A stretch of 64,000 nucleotides of DNA from Saccharomonospora amisosensis (GTDB taxonomy: Bacteria; Actinomycetota; Actinomycetes; Mycobacteriales; Pseudonocardiaceae), in the NCBI RefSeq assembly GCF_011761185.1, contig NZ_JAAOYM010000001.1:2108001-2172000 (forward strand), written 5' to 3'. Of the stretch, positions 9,382-18,242 are shown in pieces. Under the pieces are notes generated by a model that saw only the letters and a list, made by a program, of their open reading frames with translations, was not told the origin of the DNA and searched no databases. Numbering within the stretch: the first letter of the stretch is position 1; every line of letters starts with the position of its first letter. Made by a program: the position numbers and the translations under genes.

Positions 9382-10440
9382 ATGGTTACCCGCCGCGAAG
9401 CGCTGGTCAATGACGTGCTGATACCTGTCGTTCTAGGCTTCACCGCGGCCTTCCTGTTCGCCGCCTCCGCCGCGTTGCAGCGACGGGCGGTGATCAGGGC
9501 CGCCGACACCGACGCTCGGCATCGCGCCGCGACACACCGGCTTCCGGTGCTGTGGTTGCTGAGGCGAATGCTGAAGCAGCGGCTGTGGCTGCTCGGGTGG
9601 GGAACGAACCTCACCGGTTTCGCCAGCCAGGCGACCGCGCTGCACTTCGGCTCCGTCGCGCTGGTGCAGCCGCTGCTGGTGACCCAGTTGCTCTTCGCGT
9701 TGCCGATGGCGTCGGCGGCGGTCAGGCGCTGGCCGTCGCTGCGGGACTGGCTCTCGGCGCTGGCGATCACCGGCGGTGTCGCGCTGTTCCTGGCTGTGGA
9801 GGGCGCGGCCCCGCTCGGCGGTGAACCCGACCGCGGCCGGCTGATCCTCGCGCTGTTCATCGCGGTGGTGACGGTGGCGGTGCTGGTGCAGGCCGCCCAG
9901 CTGGCAGGGCCGTTGCTGTTCACCGCGCTCATCGCCGCCTCCGCCGGCATCTGCTACGCGATGAGTGCGGCCATGATGAAACTCACAGCCGACAGTCTCG
10001 CCCAGCGAGGGGTGCTCGCCACGGCTTTGGACTGGCCGGGCTACACGCTCGCGGTCACCACCACGTGCGGCCTGCTGCTCGGCCAGCAGGCCTATGCCTC
10101 CGGCTCGCTTTCCGCGGCGATCGCGGTGATGTCGATTGTCAATCCTGGGGCCAGTTTCGCGGTCGGCGTGCTGGCCTTCGACGGGCACCTGTCCACCGAT
10201 GCGGGGCCGCTCGCCGCGGTCGCCGCGGCCGGAGCGCTGCTGGTGCTAGGGGCCTTCGGCCTGGCACACTCACCCGCCGTGCGGCTGGAAAGCCGGAGTA
10301 CAGCGACGCATGGGGTTTACCCAGTCCGAGCTAAAGTGTCTGACAGCGTCGATACGCAGGCGCATGCTGTTGGCAAGTTCCATGGGACACAGAGCCGGAA
10401 TGGGGCCCGGACCAGACCCAGGACCCGACCTGGAGGTTGA
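9382..10440 (+). CDS. DMT-superfamily (EamA-like) membrane transporter, 352 aa
   Basis: Integral membrane protein with about nine to ten hydrophobic helices from residue ~10 to ~300. Two halves of similar organisation (around 10-150 and 160-295) suit the drug/metabolite transporter superfamily, and the block near LHFGSVALVQPLLVTQLLFA resembles actinobacterial DMT proteins. The substrate is unknown. The last ~50 residues are polar, basic and unlike the rest; this part runs through the region just ahead of the next gene and could be a tail under little constraint. The start ATG has only a weak GCCGGA site; a GTG at 9415 is an alternative. The next gene starts four bases after its stop. Confidence 0.7.
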   Translation: MVTRREALVNDVLIPVVLGFTAAFLFAASAALQRRAVIRAADTDARHRAATHRLPVLWLLRRMLKQRLWLLGWGTNLTGFASQATALHFGSVALVQPLLVTQLLFALPMASAAVRRWPSLRDWLSALAITGGVALFLAVEGAAPLGGEPDRGRLILALFIAVVTVAVLVQAAQLAGPLLFTALIAASAGICYAMSAAMMKLTADSLAQRGVLATALDWPGYTLAVTTTCGLLLGQQAYASGSLSAAIAVMSIVNPGASFAVGVLAFDGHLSTDAGPLAAVAAAGALLVLGAFGLAHSPAVRLESRSTATHGVYPVRAKVSDSVDTQAHAVGKFHGTQSRNGARTRPRTRPGG

Positions 10441-10444
10441 GCCC

Positions 10445-11131
10445 GTGCACAAGGCGCAGGCAACCGAGCGACATCACGAACGGCACCTGGTCATCGAGAT
10501 CCCGCATCTGCGGTCGACGCTCACGCGTGCGGTGACCCTGCTGCTGGAAACAGTTGTCGTCCCCACACTGCTGTTCATGGTCCTGCTGCACTTCTTCGGC
10601 CTGGTGCCCGGCCTCGCGGCCGTGATGGGCTGGAGTGCGCTGGTGATCGGCGCGCGCAGGCTCATGCGTCGCGAACTGCCACAGACGCTACTGCTGTCGA
10701 CGGGCATGCTCGTCAGCCGCGCGATCGTGGCTCTCATCACCTCCAGTGCGGCGGTGTACGTGCTGCAACCCGTGGTGGGCTCGATACTCATGTTCCTGCT
10801 GTTCGTGGGAAGTGCCGTGATCGGGAAGCCGATCACGGAACGACTGGCCCGCGACTTCGTGCACCTGCCCGCCGAGCTGTTCTCCCATCAGACCGTGCGC
10901 AAGGTGTTCGTCAACGTCGCCCTGCTGTGGGGCGGCTCACGCCTGCTCGATGCCGCGATGACCATGGCGTTCCTGCGGTGGAGTGTGGAGGCGGGCCTGT
11001 TGTCGCGTGGCGTGTTCAGCGGGCTGCTTACCGCGCTGACGGTGGCGATCGCCGTCGGCCACGGCTGGCGCACGCTGCGCAAGGTGCCCGGCGTGACGCT
11101 GCGGCTGGGTAAACCTCCCGTCACCGCATAG
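10445..11131 (+). CDS. VC0807-family integral membrane protein, 228 aa
   Basis: Hydrophobic protein with five to six predicted membrane helices; the pattern LLETVVVPTLLFMVLLHFFG, then GWSALVIGARRLMRR, and KPITERLARDFVHLP fits the VC0807/DUF3159-like membrane family of unknown function. The GTG start at 10445 is chosen because GGAGG stands eight bases upstream and the preceding stop lies just before it; several ATGs further upstream in frame would lengthen the protein with a non-conserved leader. Likely cotranslated with the DMT-type permease. No catalytic motif is visible. Confidence 0.72.
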   Translation: MHKAQATERHHERHLVIEIPHLRSTLTRAVTLLLETVVVPTLLFMVLLHFFGLVPGLAAVMGWSALVIGARRLMRRELPQTLLLSTGMLVSRAIVALITSSAAVYVLQPVVGSILMFLLFVGSAVIGKPITERLARDFVHLPAELFSHQTVRKVFVNVALLWGGSRLLDAAMTMAFLRWSVEAGLLSRGVFSGLLTALTVAIAVGHGWRTLRKVPGVTLRLGKPPVTA

Positions 11132-11167
11132 TTCGACGGCGCGGGGACGCGTAGATCACTACGGTTC

Positions 11168-12910
11168 GTGATATACGGTGTTGTGCTCACTGCGGGATCA
11201 GCGGTCCGCGCCGCGGCGGCAGGCACCGGGATCGGCGCCGATCGCCGACTGAGATGGTGGGTCGAGATCCTGCTCGGCCTCGCGCTGTTCGGTGTCTACC
11301 TGCTCGTGCATTCCTGGCCGCTGCCCGGCCACGTGGCCAGGGCCATGGCCAACGGCGAGGCCATCCTCGCCTTCGAGCGGGCCCTGCACACCGACTTCGA
11401 ACTTCCGATGAACCTGTGGCTGGCCGACACGGGCTGGCTGCGAGTGGTGGCGAACTACGAGTACGCCTTCACCTACATCGTCACGACCCTGGTCGTGCTG
11501 GTGTGGCTCTTCCTGCGCAGGCCGAGGGTCTACCGCTGGGCGCGTGACTCTTTCGCGCTGCTCAACCTGTTCGCGCTGGTGTGTTTCTGGCTCTACCCCG
11601 TGGCCCCGCCGAGGTTGCTGCCCGGCGCGGGCTTCGTCGACACCGTCCGGTTGAGCGGCACGTGGGGGTCGTGGGGCTCGCCGATGGTGGACAACGCCAA
11701 CCAGTTCGCGGCCATGCCCTCGCTGCACATCGGTTGGGCGGTGTGGGTGTCGGTCGTCCTTGCCCGCATCGCGAGCGGGTGGCTGGCGCAACTCGCCAGC
11801 GCGGTGCATGTGCTGGTGACCTTCCTGGTCATCATCGCCACCGGTAACCATTACTGGCTCGACGCCGTGGGTGGCGTGCTGGTGGTGTGGCTCGGTGTCG
11901 CCGGGGCAGGGCTGCGCGGACACCCTCAGGACACGCGCAGCGCGCCAGAGCGGTGGACGACGCGGGCGAACGTGGGCAGGCTGCTCCTGCTGGAGGCGCG
12001 GCGCATCGAAAAGGGCGCAGCAGGCACCAAAGGCGCCAACTGCACGGACCTGGTTTGGCTGAGGCAGCGCGTCCGAGGGCTCGTGCTGGCCGACCACCGG
12101 CGGGCGGCGGGTCCCGGCCAGGAACAGCGGCCCGAGCCGGACTGGTCGTGGCATCTGCCCGAGTACGACCTCACCGGTAAGGGCGAGCAGCGGGCGCGCG
12201 CCACCCTGTACCGCATCGCGGCGGACCTCGTCGCGCGGCCGTTGCCGCCCGACCGGCCACCGTGGCGGTGCGCGCTGGTCAGCGCTGACGGCGTGGCGGC
12301 GGTGGTGCCGATCGCCGCCCCCGCGCCAGGTAGCCGCGCCGGGGACGGCGCCGACCCGGCTGCGGGCGGCCAGCCGCGCCGGCTGAGGCTGACGGTCGTC
12401 GGGCTGCCGGAGCGCGCCGTGTGTGACCTCGCGGCGGCTCACCGGGCTCGGGCCTCGGAAGTGCTGCTGTGCGCGGTGACGGGCGCGCTCGCGGGCGGGC
12501 AACCGGACATCCTGCCCGACCCGGTGCGGGTGTGGCTGGCCGATCGGGAAGGTGGGGTGCCGGTGGACGTGCCGCTGCGCGGCCTGTTGCCCAAGCGGCG
12601 GCTGGCGGTGCTGGCAGGCACCCTCGGTGCGCGTCCTTGCCGCGCCGAGGACGCGGGCGTGGAGGCGGAGCTGGCGGGGCCCCGGTGGTGTGAGCCGCCC
12701 GTGCCGGTCGACGAACTGCCGGTGAGCGTCGCGGTGCCGCTCGTGGCACCGGGGCCGGACAGCCCGCTTGGGCTGGGCGCGCAGACCGTGGACGGCACCC
12801 TGTGGGTCGGGTTGCTAATCGCCTGTGAGCTCGTGGGTGACGTGGACCGCTTCGAGACCCGGTTGAGCACGGAGCTGGCCAAACTCGGCCTACACTCGCG
12901 CCGTGGCTGA
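11168..12910 (+). CDS. PAP2 phosphatase / acyltransferase-like fusion protein, 580 aa
   Basis: Residues ~25-255 form a membrane-embedded PAP2 (inositolphosphotransferase-like) domain with about six helices; its catalytic signatures are PSLH at 184-187 and GNHYWLDAVGG at about 226-236. Residues ~285-575 are soluble and look like a remnant of a wax ester synthase/diacylglycerol acyltransferase domain: ADLVARPLPPDRPPWRCALV near 352-372 resembles the strand and loop before the active site, but the catalytic HHxxxDG motif is not present. Such PAP2/acyltransferase fusions occur in actinomycetes. A role in lipid or lipoglycan remodelling is possible; the acyltransferase half may be inactive. The GTG start lacks a clear ribosome site. 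Confidence 0.7.
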   Translation: MIYGVVLTAGSAVRAAAAGTGIGADRRLRWWVEILLGLALFGVYLLVHSWPLPGHVARAMANGEAILAFERALHTDFELPMNLWLADTGWLRVVANYEYAFTYIVTTLVVLVWLFLRRPRVYRWARDSFALLNLFALVCFWLYPVAPPRLLPGAGFVDTVRLSGTWGSWGSPMVDNANQFAAMPSLHIGWAVWVSVVLARIASGWLAQLASAVHVLVTFLVIIATGNHYWLDAVGGVLVVWLGVAGAGLRGHPQDTRSAPERWTTRANVGRLLLLEARRIEKGAAGTKGANCTDLVWLRQRVRGLVLADHRRAAGPGQEQRPEPDWSWHLPEYDLTGKGEQRARATLYRIAADLVARPLPPDRPPWRCALVSADGVAAVVPIAAPAPGSRAGDGADPAAGGQPRRLRLTVVGLPERAVCDLAAAHRARASEVLLCAVTGALAGGQPDILPDPVRVWLADREGGVPVDVPLRGLLPKRRLAVLAGTLGARPCRAEDAGVEAELAGPRWCEPPVPVDELPVSVAVPLVAPGPDSPLGLGAQTVDGTLWVGLLIACELVGDVDRFETRLSTELAKLGLHSRRG

Positions 12911-13223
12911 CACCGAAACCGAGCAGACCCCCGCCGAGCCCACCTCCAGGCAACTGGCGGTGGCGCGCGCGTTCGTGGCCGAGCACGGCAAGCCCGCGAA
13001 GGCCGTGGTCGAGCGAATCGGCCGAGCGGGCGCCCGTGTGGTTCTCGTCGGCGCCGACGGCGCGCTCGGCGATGTCATCGTGCCGAGCCCGCAGGCAGGG
13101 GACGCGCTTGTCGAGGCGGTTGACGAGCTCGAACCGGCCGTGTGGGACGCCGAGACCGTGGCCGCCACCGTCATCGGAGCCAGGCACCGATACAGGATGG
13201 CCGGTCCGCTGGCTCGCCGGTGA
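12903..13223 (+). CDS. Hypothetical protein, 106 aa
   Basis: Small soluble protein with an acidic N-terminus and an alpha/beta pattern (VVERIGRAGARVVLVGADGALGD, then VEAVDELEPAVWDAETVAA). No family recognised. Its GTG start lies inside the end of the upstream PAP2 fusion gene (8-base overlap), and its stop overlaps the GTG of the ATP-grasp gene, so it is translated as part of a three-gene unit. No membrane segment or signal peptide. Confidence 0.68.
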   Translation: MADTETEQTPAEPTSRQLAVARAFVAEHGKPAKAVVERIGRAGARVVLVGADGALGDVIVPSPQAGDALVEAVDELEPAVWDAETVAATVIGARHRYRMAGPLARR

Positions 13224-14092
13224 CCGCGAAGGTCATCCTCGCCACCTCGGCGCGCCTGCCGCACGGCGATCCCGACGAACGGGCGGTGCCCCCGGCTCTC
13301 GCCGACGTCGGCGTGACTTCCCGCTGGTTCGCCTGGGACGACCCGGCCGCCGACTTCACCGCCGCTGATCTGGTGATCCTGCGTTCCACCTGGGACTACC
13401 CGGACAGGTGGGAGGAGTTCCTCCGCTGGTGTGCTTCCGTGCCCAAGTTGCGAAACACCTTCGACGTGGTGCGGTGGAACACCGACAAGTCCTACCTGGT
13501 GGAGTTGGCCGAGTCTGGGCAGGCTGTCGTGCCGACCAGGTTGCTGCGGCCGGGGGACACGCCGAGCTGGCCGGACGCGGAGTTCGTGCTCAAGCCCGCG
13601 GTGGGGGCCGGATCGAGAGGGGTGGGCCGGTTCGGGCCCGCCGACACCGAGCGGGCCGCCGACCACCTCACCGCGCTGCATGCGCGGGGCAGGGCGGTGC
13701 TGCTGCAGCCTTACCAGCGCCGGGTGGATACCGAGGGTGAGACCGCGCTGGTGTTCTTCTGCGGCGTGTACTCCCACGCCTTCACCAAGGGCCCGATGCT
13801 GGCCGGGCAGGGAATGGATCGGTCAGGGTTGTTCGTGACGGAGAAGCGGGCCGCCACCGACCCGCCGCCGCGGTTTCGCGCGCTTGCCGAGGACGTGCTC
13901 GACGCGGCGGCACACCGGCTCGGTAAGAGCAGGGCGGAACTGCTGTACGCGCGGGTGGACGTGGTGCGCGTTGACGACGGTGCGCCCGCGCTGCTGGAAC
14001 TGGAGCTCACCGAGCCTTCGCTGGGGTTCGAGCAGGCGGGGAAGGACGCCGCCGCGCGCTTCGCGTCCGCAGTGCGCCAACACCTCGCCTAA
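13220..14092 (+). CDS. ATP-grasp domain protein, 290 aa
   Basis: Predicted carboxylate-amine or thiol ligase. The central lysine and glycine-rich loop appear as FVLKPAVGAGSRGVGRF (about 118-134), the ATP-binding strand as AVLLQPYQRRVDTEGE, and the metal-binding end as RVDVV..GAPALLELELTEPSLGF with the acidic residues near 262-270. This resembles the cycloserine-ligase/glutathione-synthetase-like branch of ATP-grasp proteins; the substrate is unknown. Its GTG overlaps the previous stop (GTGA). It converges on the desaturase gene, and an unusual repeat array fills the gap between them. Confidence 0.8.
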   Translation: MTAKVILATSARLPHGDPDERAVPPALADVGVTSRWFAWDDPAADFTAADLVILRSTWDYPDRWEEFLRWCASVPKLRNTFDVVRWNTDKSYLVELAESGQAVVPTRLLRPGDTPSWPDAEFVLKPAVGAGSRGVGRFGPADTERAADHLTALHARGRAVLLQPYQRRVDTEGETALVFFCGVYSHAFTKGPMLAGQGMDRSGLFVTEKRAATDPPPRFRALAEDVLDAAAHRLGKSRAELLYARVDVVRVDDGAPALLELELTEPSLGFEQAGKDAAARFASAVRQHLA

Positions 14093-14096
14093 TCCC

Positions 14097-14275
14097 GCGA
14101 GTCTCCCGTTCCTGCCCGCGAGTCCTGCGTTCCTGCCCGCGAGTCCTGCGTTTCCGCCCGCGAGTCCTGCGTTTCCGGGCCTGCTCCCGGACGCCCCGAG
14201 CGCAGAACTCATCGCCCCGAGCGCAGAACTCATGGGCGAGAGCGGGGGACTCGCGGGCGAGAGCGGGGGACTCGC
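14097..14275. repeat. Mirrored array of eight 21-bp repeats
   Basis: Four head-to-tail copies of a 21-bp unit (14097-14117, 14118-14138, 14139-14159, 14160-14180) with core GCGAGTCCTGCG, an 11-base spacer, then four 21-bp copies in the opposite orientation: 14192-14212 and 14213-14233 (core GCGCAGAACTCAT) and 14234-14254 and 14255-14275 (core GGGGGACTCGC). The right half reads as the reverse complement of the left-half consensus, with two sub-types. The array fills the gap between convergent genes and could form long stem structures acting as a two-way terminator. It is not CRISPR: there are no unique spacers. Confidence 0.85.
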
Positions 14276-14288
14276 GCAGGGTGACGGG

Positions 14289-15239
14289 TCAGGCGGTCGC
14301 GGTGCGCTTGGCCGCCAGTCGCTCCGGCTTGGGCCAGCGAACGTTGCGTGCCCACCCCAGCTTCTCGAACAGCCAGATCAACCGGGCGGAGATGTCGATC
14401 TGGCCGCGCAGCACGCCGTGCCGGGCGCAGGTCGGGTCGGCGTGGTGGGAGTTGTGCCAGGACTCGCCCATCGACAGGATCGCCAGCGGCCAGAAGTTCG
14501 ACGCCTTGTCCCGGCTGGTGAACGGGCGCGAGCCGACAAGGTGGCAGATCGAGTTGACCGACCAGGTGACATGGTGGGAGAAGGCGACCCGCACCAGCCC
14601 CGCCCAGAAGAAGGCCGTCACCGCGCCCCACCACGACCAGGTGATGAGGCCACCGAGTACCGCGGGCAGCGCGAGACTCGAGGTGATCCACAACCAGAAG
14701 AACCGGTTCACCACGCGCAGGTCCTTGTCGGCGAGCAGATCGGGAGCGAACCGCTCGTAGTTGGTCACCTCGCGCTTGAACATCCACCCCATGTGGGCGT
14801 GCCAGAATCCGCGCAGCAGCGCCGTGGCGGAGGTGCCGAACAGCCACGGCGAGTGCGGGTCGCCCTCCCGATCGGCGAACGCGTGGTGCCTGCGGTGACT
14901 GGCCACCCAGAAGATCACCGAGCCCTGCACGGCCATGCTGCCGGTGATGGCCAGCGCCACCCGAAGGGCGCGGTTGGTCTTGAAGGCGCCGTGGGTGAAG
15001 TAGCGGTGGTAGCCGACGGTCACACCGAGCGTGGCCACGGTGTAGAACACGGCGGCGAGCGCGAGGTCGAGCCAGCTCAGCCCCCATCCCCACGCGAAAG
15101 GCACCGCTGCGACCAGCGCGATGAACGGAATCAGCAGGAAAGCCTTCAGTACGATCATCTGACCAGTCGTGCGTTGCTCTCCGACGAGCGGCTTGGGACC
15201 GGTGTTCGCTGCGGACGGTGGCATGGTGCTGGTGCTCAT
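14289..15239 (-). CDS. Membrane fatty acyl-CoA delta-9 desaturase, 316 aa
   Basis: Di-iron membrane desaturase that introduces a cis double bond into fatty acyl chains. All three histidine boxes are present: HRYFTH at 78-83, HRRHH at 115-119 and HNSHH at 262-266, with four membrane helices arranged in two pairs. WHNSHHADPTCARHG is the familiar third-box context of actinobacterial acyl-CoA desaturases. The ATG at 15239 follows a weak AGGT site; an upstream frame extension of 31 codons lacks conserved sequence. It probably adjusts membrane fluidity. The terminus abuts the mirrored repeat array. Confidence 0.92.
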   Translation of the reverse strand: MSTSTMPPSAANTGPKPLVGEQRTTGQMIVLKAFLLIPFIALVAAVPFAWGWGLSWLDLALAAVFYTVATLGVTVGYHRYFTHGAFKTNRALRVALAITGSMAVQGSVIFWVASHRRHHAFADREGDPHSPWLFGTSATALLRGFWHAHMGWMFKREVTNYERFAPDLLADKDLRVVNRFFWLWITSSLALPAVLGGLITWSWWGAVTAFFWAGLVRVAFSHHVTWSVNSICHLVGSRPFTSRDKASNFWPLAILSMGESWHNSHHADPTCARHGVLRGQIDISARLIWLFEKLGWARNVRWPKPERLAAKRTATA

Positions 15240-15397
15240 GGTGCGGTGCGACCTCGAATCGAGTTGAGGAGTATCAGGGCACGGTTCGGTGCTGGACAGG
15301 GTAGCGGCGTGGGTTGGCTCTCGCGCCGCCAAGGGATGACGCCACCGTGACGGTCGATCGACGCGCCGATGTGTTCGGCGCCCGCGACCCGGAGTCC

Positions 15398-15420
15398 GTC
15401 ACCCGACGTTACCGGGTGAC
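15398..15420 (-). terminator. Hairpin at the ctaA 3' end
   Basis: GTCACCCG (15398-15405) and CGGGTGAC (15413-15420) form a perfect 8-bp stem with a 7-base loop that contains the ctaA stop codon. No U-run follows, so it is a hairpin candidate for 3' end protection or termination, not a classical intrinsic terminator. Confidence 0.35.
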
Positions 15421-16395
15421 CGGGCTGTCATCGCCCAGGCTTCGCGTCGCGGCGGCGGGCTGCTGGCTCGTCGTGGGTCCTCGATCTCTGGCCGCGCACC
15501 ACAGCGCCGCCGTCGCCACGATCACCAACATCGAACCGAGCACGTGCAGCGACACCAGGCCCTCGGGGACACCGAGCGCGTACTGCAGGCTGCCGAGCCC
15601 GCCCTGGGCGAGGGCGACCGCCCAGACGACGGCGTAGCGTCGCCACAGCCGCGCGGTGGCGCCGGTGCGCAGCCATTGCAGCCCGAGCATCGCGAGCACG
15701 AGCAGGAACAGCACGAGCAGCGCGCCGTGCACCTGGGCCAGCGCATCGATCGGCGCCTGCAGCCGCGGTGTTTCCGGGTCACCGCCGTGCGGGCCCGCGC
15801 CGGTGACGGTGGTCCCCGCGATCAGTAGCGCGAACATGATGCCGACGAGCGTGCCGAGCAGGATCCGCCCGCTCGGGGTCACCCGCCAGCGGGGTGGTTC
15901 GTCACCTTCCTGGAAGGCGTGCAGCAGCAGCACCGCCAGCCACACCAGGACGGTGGAGGCGAGGAAGTGGATCGCCACGGTCCACCACAGCAGATCCACG
16001 AGCACGGTGATGCCGCCGATCACGGCCTGGGCCACGACGCCCGCCGGCATGGCGAGCGCCAGCTTCATGAGCCGCCGACGGCCAGGATGGTCGATCAGAA
16101 TGCGCCACGCGGCGAGCACGCTGAGCGCGGCGACGGCCACGACGACGATCGTGAACAGCCGGTTGCCGAACTCGATCCACTGGTTCAGCAGGTCGTACTC
16201 CGGGTGCTCTACCGGGACCATGCTGCCGGAGAAGCACTGCGGCCAGGTAGGGCAGCCGAGTCCGGAACCGGTGACGCGCACGACCGAGCCGGTGACTCCG
16301 ATCCCACCCTGCGTGACGATGGCGGCGACGGCGAGGGCTCGTTGAACCGCCTGCGACGGGTACGGCAGGCGGGCGACGAGCGAAGAGAACTGCAC
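15409..16395 (-). CDS. ctaA: Heme A synthase (COX15/CtaA family)
   Basis: Membrane enzyme that oxidises the C8 methyl of heme O to give heme A for cytochrome aa3. Eight hydrophobic helices are predicted, in two four-helix halves. The family signature TGSVVRVTGSGLGCPTWPQC (~35-55) holds the paired Cys region, with EFGNR shortly after and conserved His residues in VAIHFLAST, QVHGALLV and VSLHVLGS. The GTG start at 16395 is placed eight bases downstream of a TACTAT -10 box, suggesting a leaderless mRNA; earlier in-frame starts would lie upstream of that promoter. Position matches Rv1456c next to the ABC transporter pair. Confidence 0.9.
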   Translation of the reverse strand: MQFSSLVARLPYPSQAVQRALAVAAIVTQGGIGVTGSVVRVTGSGLGCPTWPQCFSGSMVPVEHPEYDLLNQWIEFGNRLFTIVVVAVAALSVLAAWRILIDHPGRRRLMKLALAMPAGVVAQAVIGGITVLVDLLWWTVAIHFLASTVLVWLAVLLLHAFQEGDEPPRWRVTPSGRILLGTLVGIMFALLIAGTTVTGAGPHGGDPETPRLQAPIDALAQVHGALLVLFLLVLAMLGLQWLRTGATARLWRRYAVVWAVALAQGGLGSLQYALGVPEGLVSLHVLGSMLVIVATAALWCAARDRGPTTSQQPAAATRSLGDDSPVTR

Positions 16396-16403
16396 GACAT
16401 CGC

Positions 16404-16431
16404 ATAGTAGAGCCGAACCGAGCGCGACCAA
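16404..16431 (-). promoter_or_regulatory. Predicted ctaA promoter
   Basis: On the minus strand: -35 TTGGTC (16431-16426), 16-base spacer, -10 TACTAT (16409-16404), followed after eight bases by the GTG start. The spacing fits transcription beginning at or next to the start codon. Confidence 0.5.
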
Positions 16432-16485
16432 TTGGGTGGTGGGGGGTGACCGGCACCGGGGCCGGGCGATGGGCGTCGCGGACGG

Positions 16486-17291
16486 TCAGGTGAGCTTCGT
16501 GGTTCGCGTGGCCAGTGCGGCGGCGGCGGCGCCCCACGCCACGAGCGGCAGCAGCGCGGGCCAGGAGAACTCGCCGTGTACCAGCGCCGCGTACAGCCCC
16601 TCCGCCAGCGCCGCGGACGGCAGCAGCGACACGACGGCGCCCACGGAGCCGGGCAGCGCGGAAGGGGCCAGAATGATGCCTCCGGCGAGCAGCAGCACGA
16701 ACCACACGATGTTGGCGACCGCGAGCACCGTCTCCGCCCGCAACGCCCCGCCGAGGAGCACCCCGAGAGCGCCGAAGGTCAGCGTGCCGAGCACGAGCAG
16801 CGGCACCGCCAGCGCGATCCCCGCCGTCGACGGTGACCAGCCGAGCGCGAAAGCGACGGCGGCCAGCACCGCGGTCTGCAGTGCCACCACCACGAGCGCC
16901 GCGGTCAGCCTGCCCGCCACCAGCAGCCAGCGCGGCAGCGCGGTGGCCGAGAGCCGCTTGAGCACCCCGTAGCGGCGGTCGAAACCGAGAGCGATCGCCT
17001 GGCCGGTGAAGGCGGAGGACAACACGGCGAGCGCCAGGATTCTCGGTGTCACCGCGTCGACGCGGGCCAGACCCGGTTCGGCACCGGTGGGGACCACGTC
17101 GAGCAGGCTCAGCCCCACCAGCAGCGCCAGCGGGATGAGCAGCGTCAGCAGTACCTGCTCGCCGTGCCGCAAGGTAAGGCTCGTCTCGACACGGGCGTGG
17201 GTGAGCAGCATGCGCCCGATGCGCCCCGGCCCAGGCGCCGGGGTGAAGGTGCCAGGGGGAAACCGCGGCGCGCGCACCGCCTGGTGCTCGG

Positions 17292-17295
<4 letters not shown>
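16486..17295 (-). CDS. ABC-2 type transporter, membrane subunit, 269 aa
   Basis: Six hydrophobic helices arranged as in ABC-2 (NodJ/DrrB-like) permeases: VLLTLLIPLALLVGLSLLDV near the start, then AFTGQAIALGFDRRYGVLKRL before the second helix, and LLAGGIILAPSALPG near the re-entrant region. Its ATG overlaps the stop of the ATPase gene (ATGA), so the two are one transporter, corresponding to Rv1456c-Rv1458c neighbours in mycobacteria. The substrate is not known; a role in export of a cell-envelope or heme-pathway compound is speculative. The gene reads toward ctaA. Confidence 0.87.
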
Positions 17296-18218
<923 letters not shown>

Positions 18219-18242
18219 GAAACTCAAGGGTACGGCGCCTGC

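Noticed and set aside
10310-10444. Longer N-terminus for the VC0807-family gene
   Set aside because: No ribosome site, overlaps the upstream permease frame and adds a Pro/Gly-rich non-hydrophobic leader; GTG 10445 has GGAGG at good spacing.
14097-14275. Possible CRISPR array
   Set aside because: The 21-bp units are adjacent with no unique spacers, occur in both orientations, and no cas genes are nearby.
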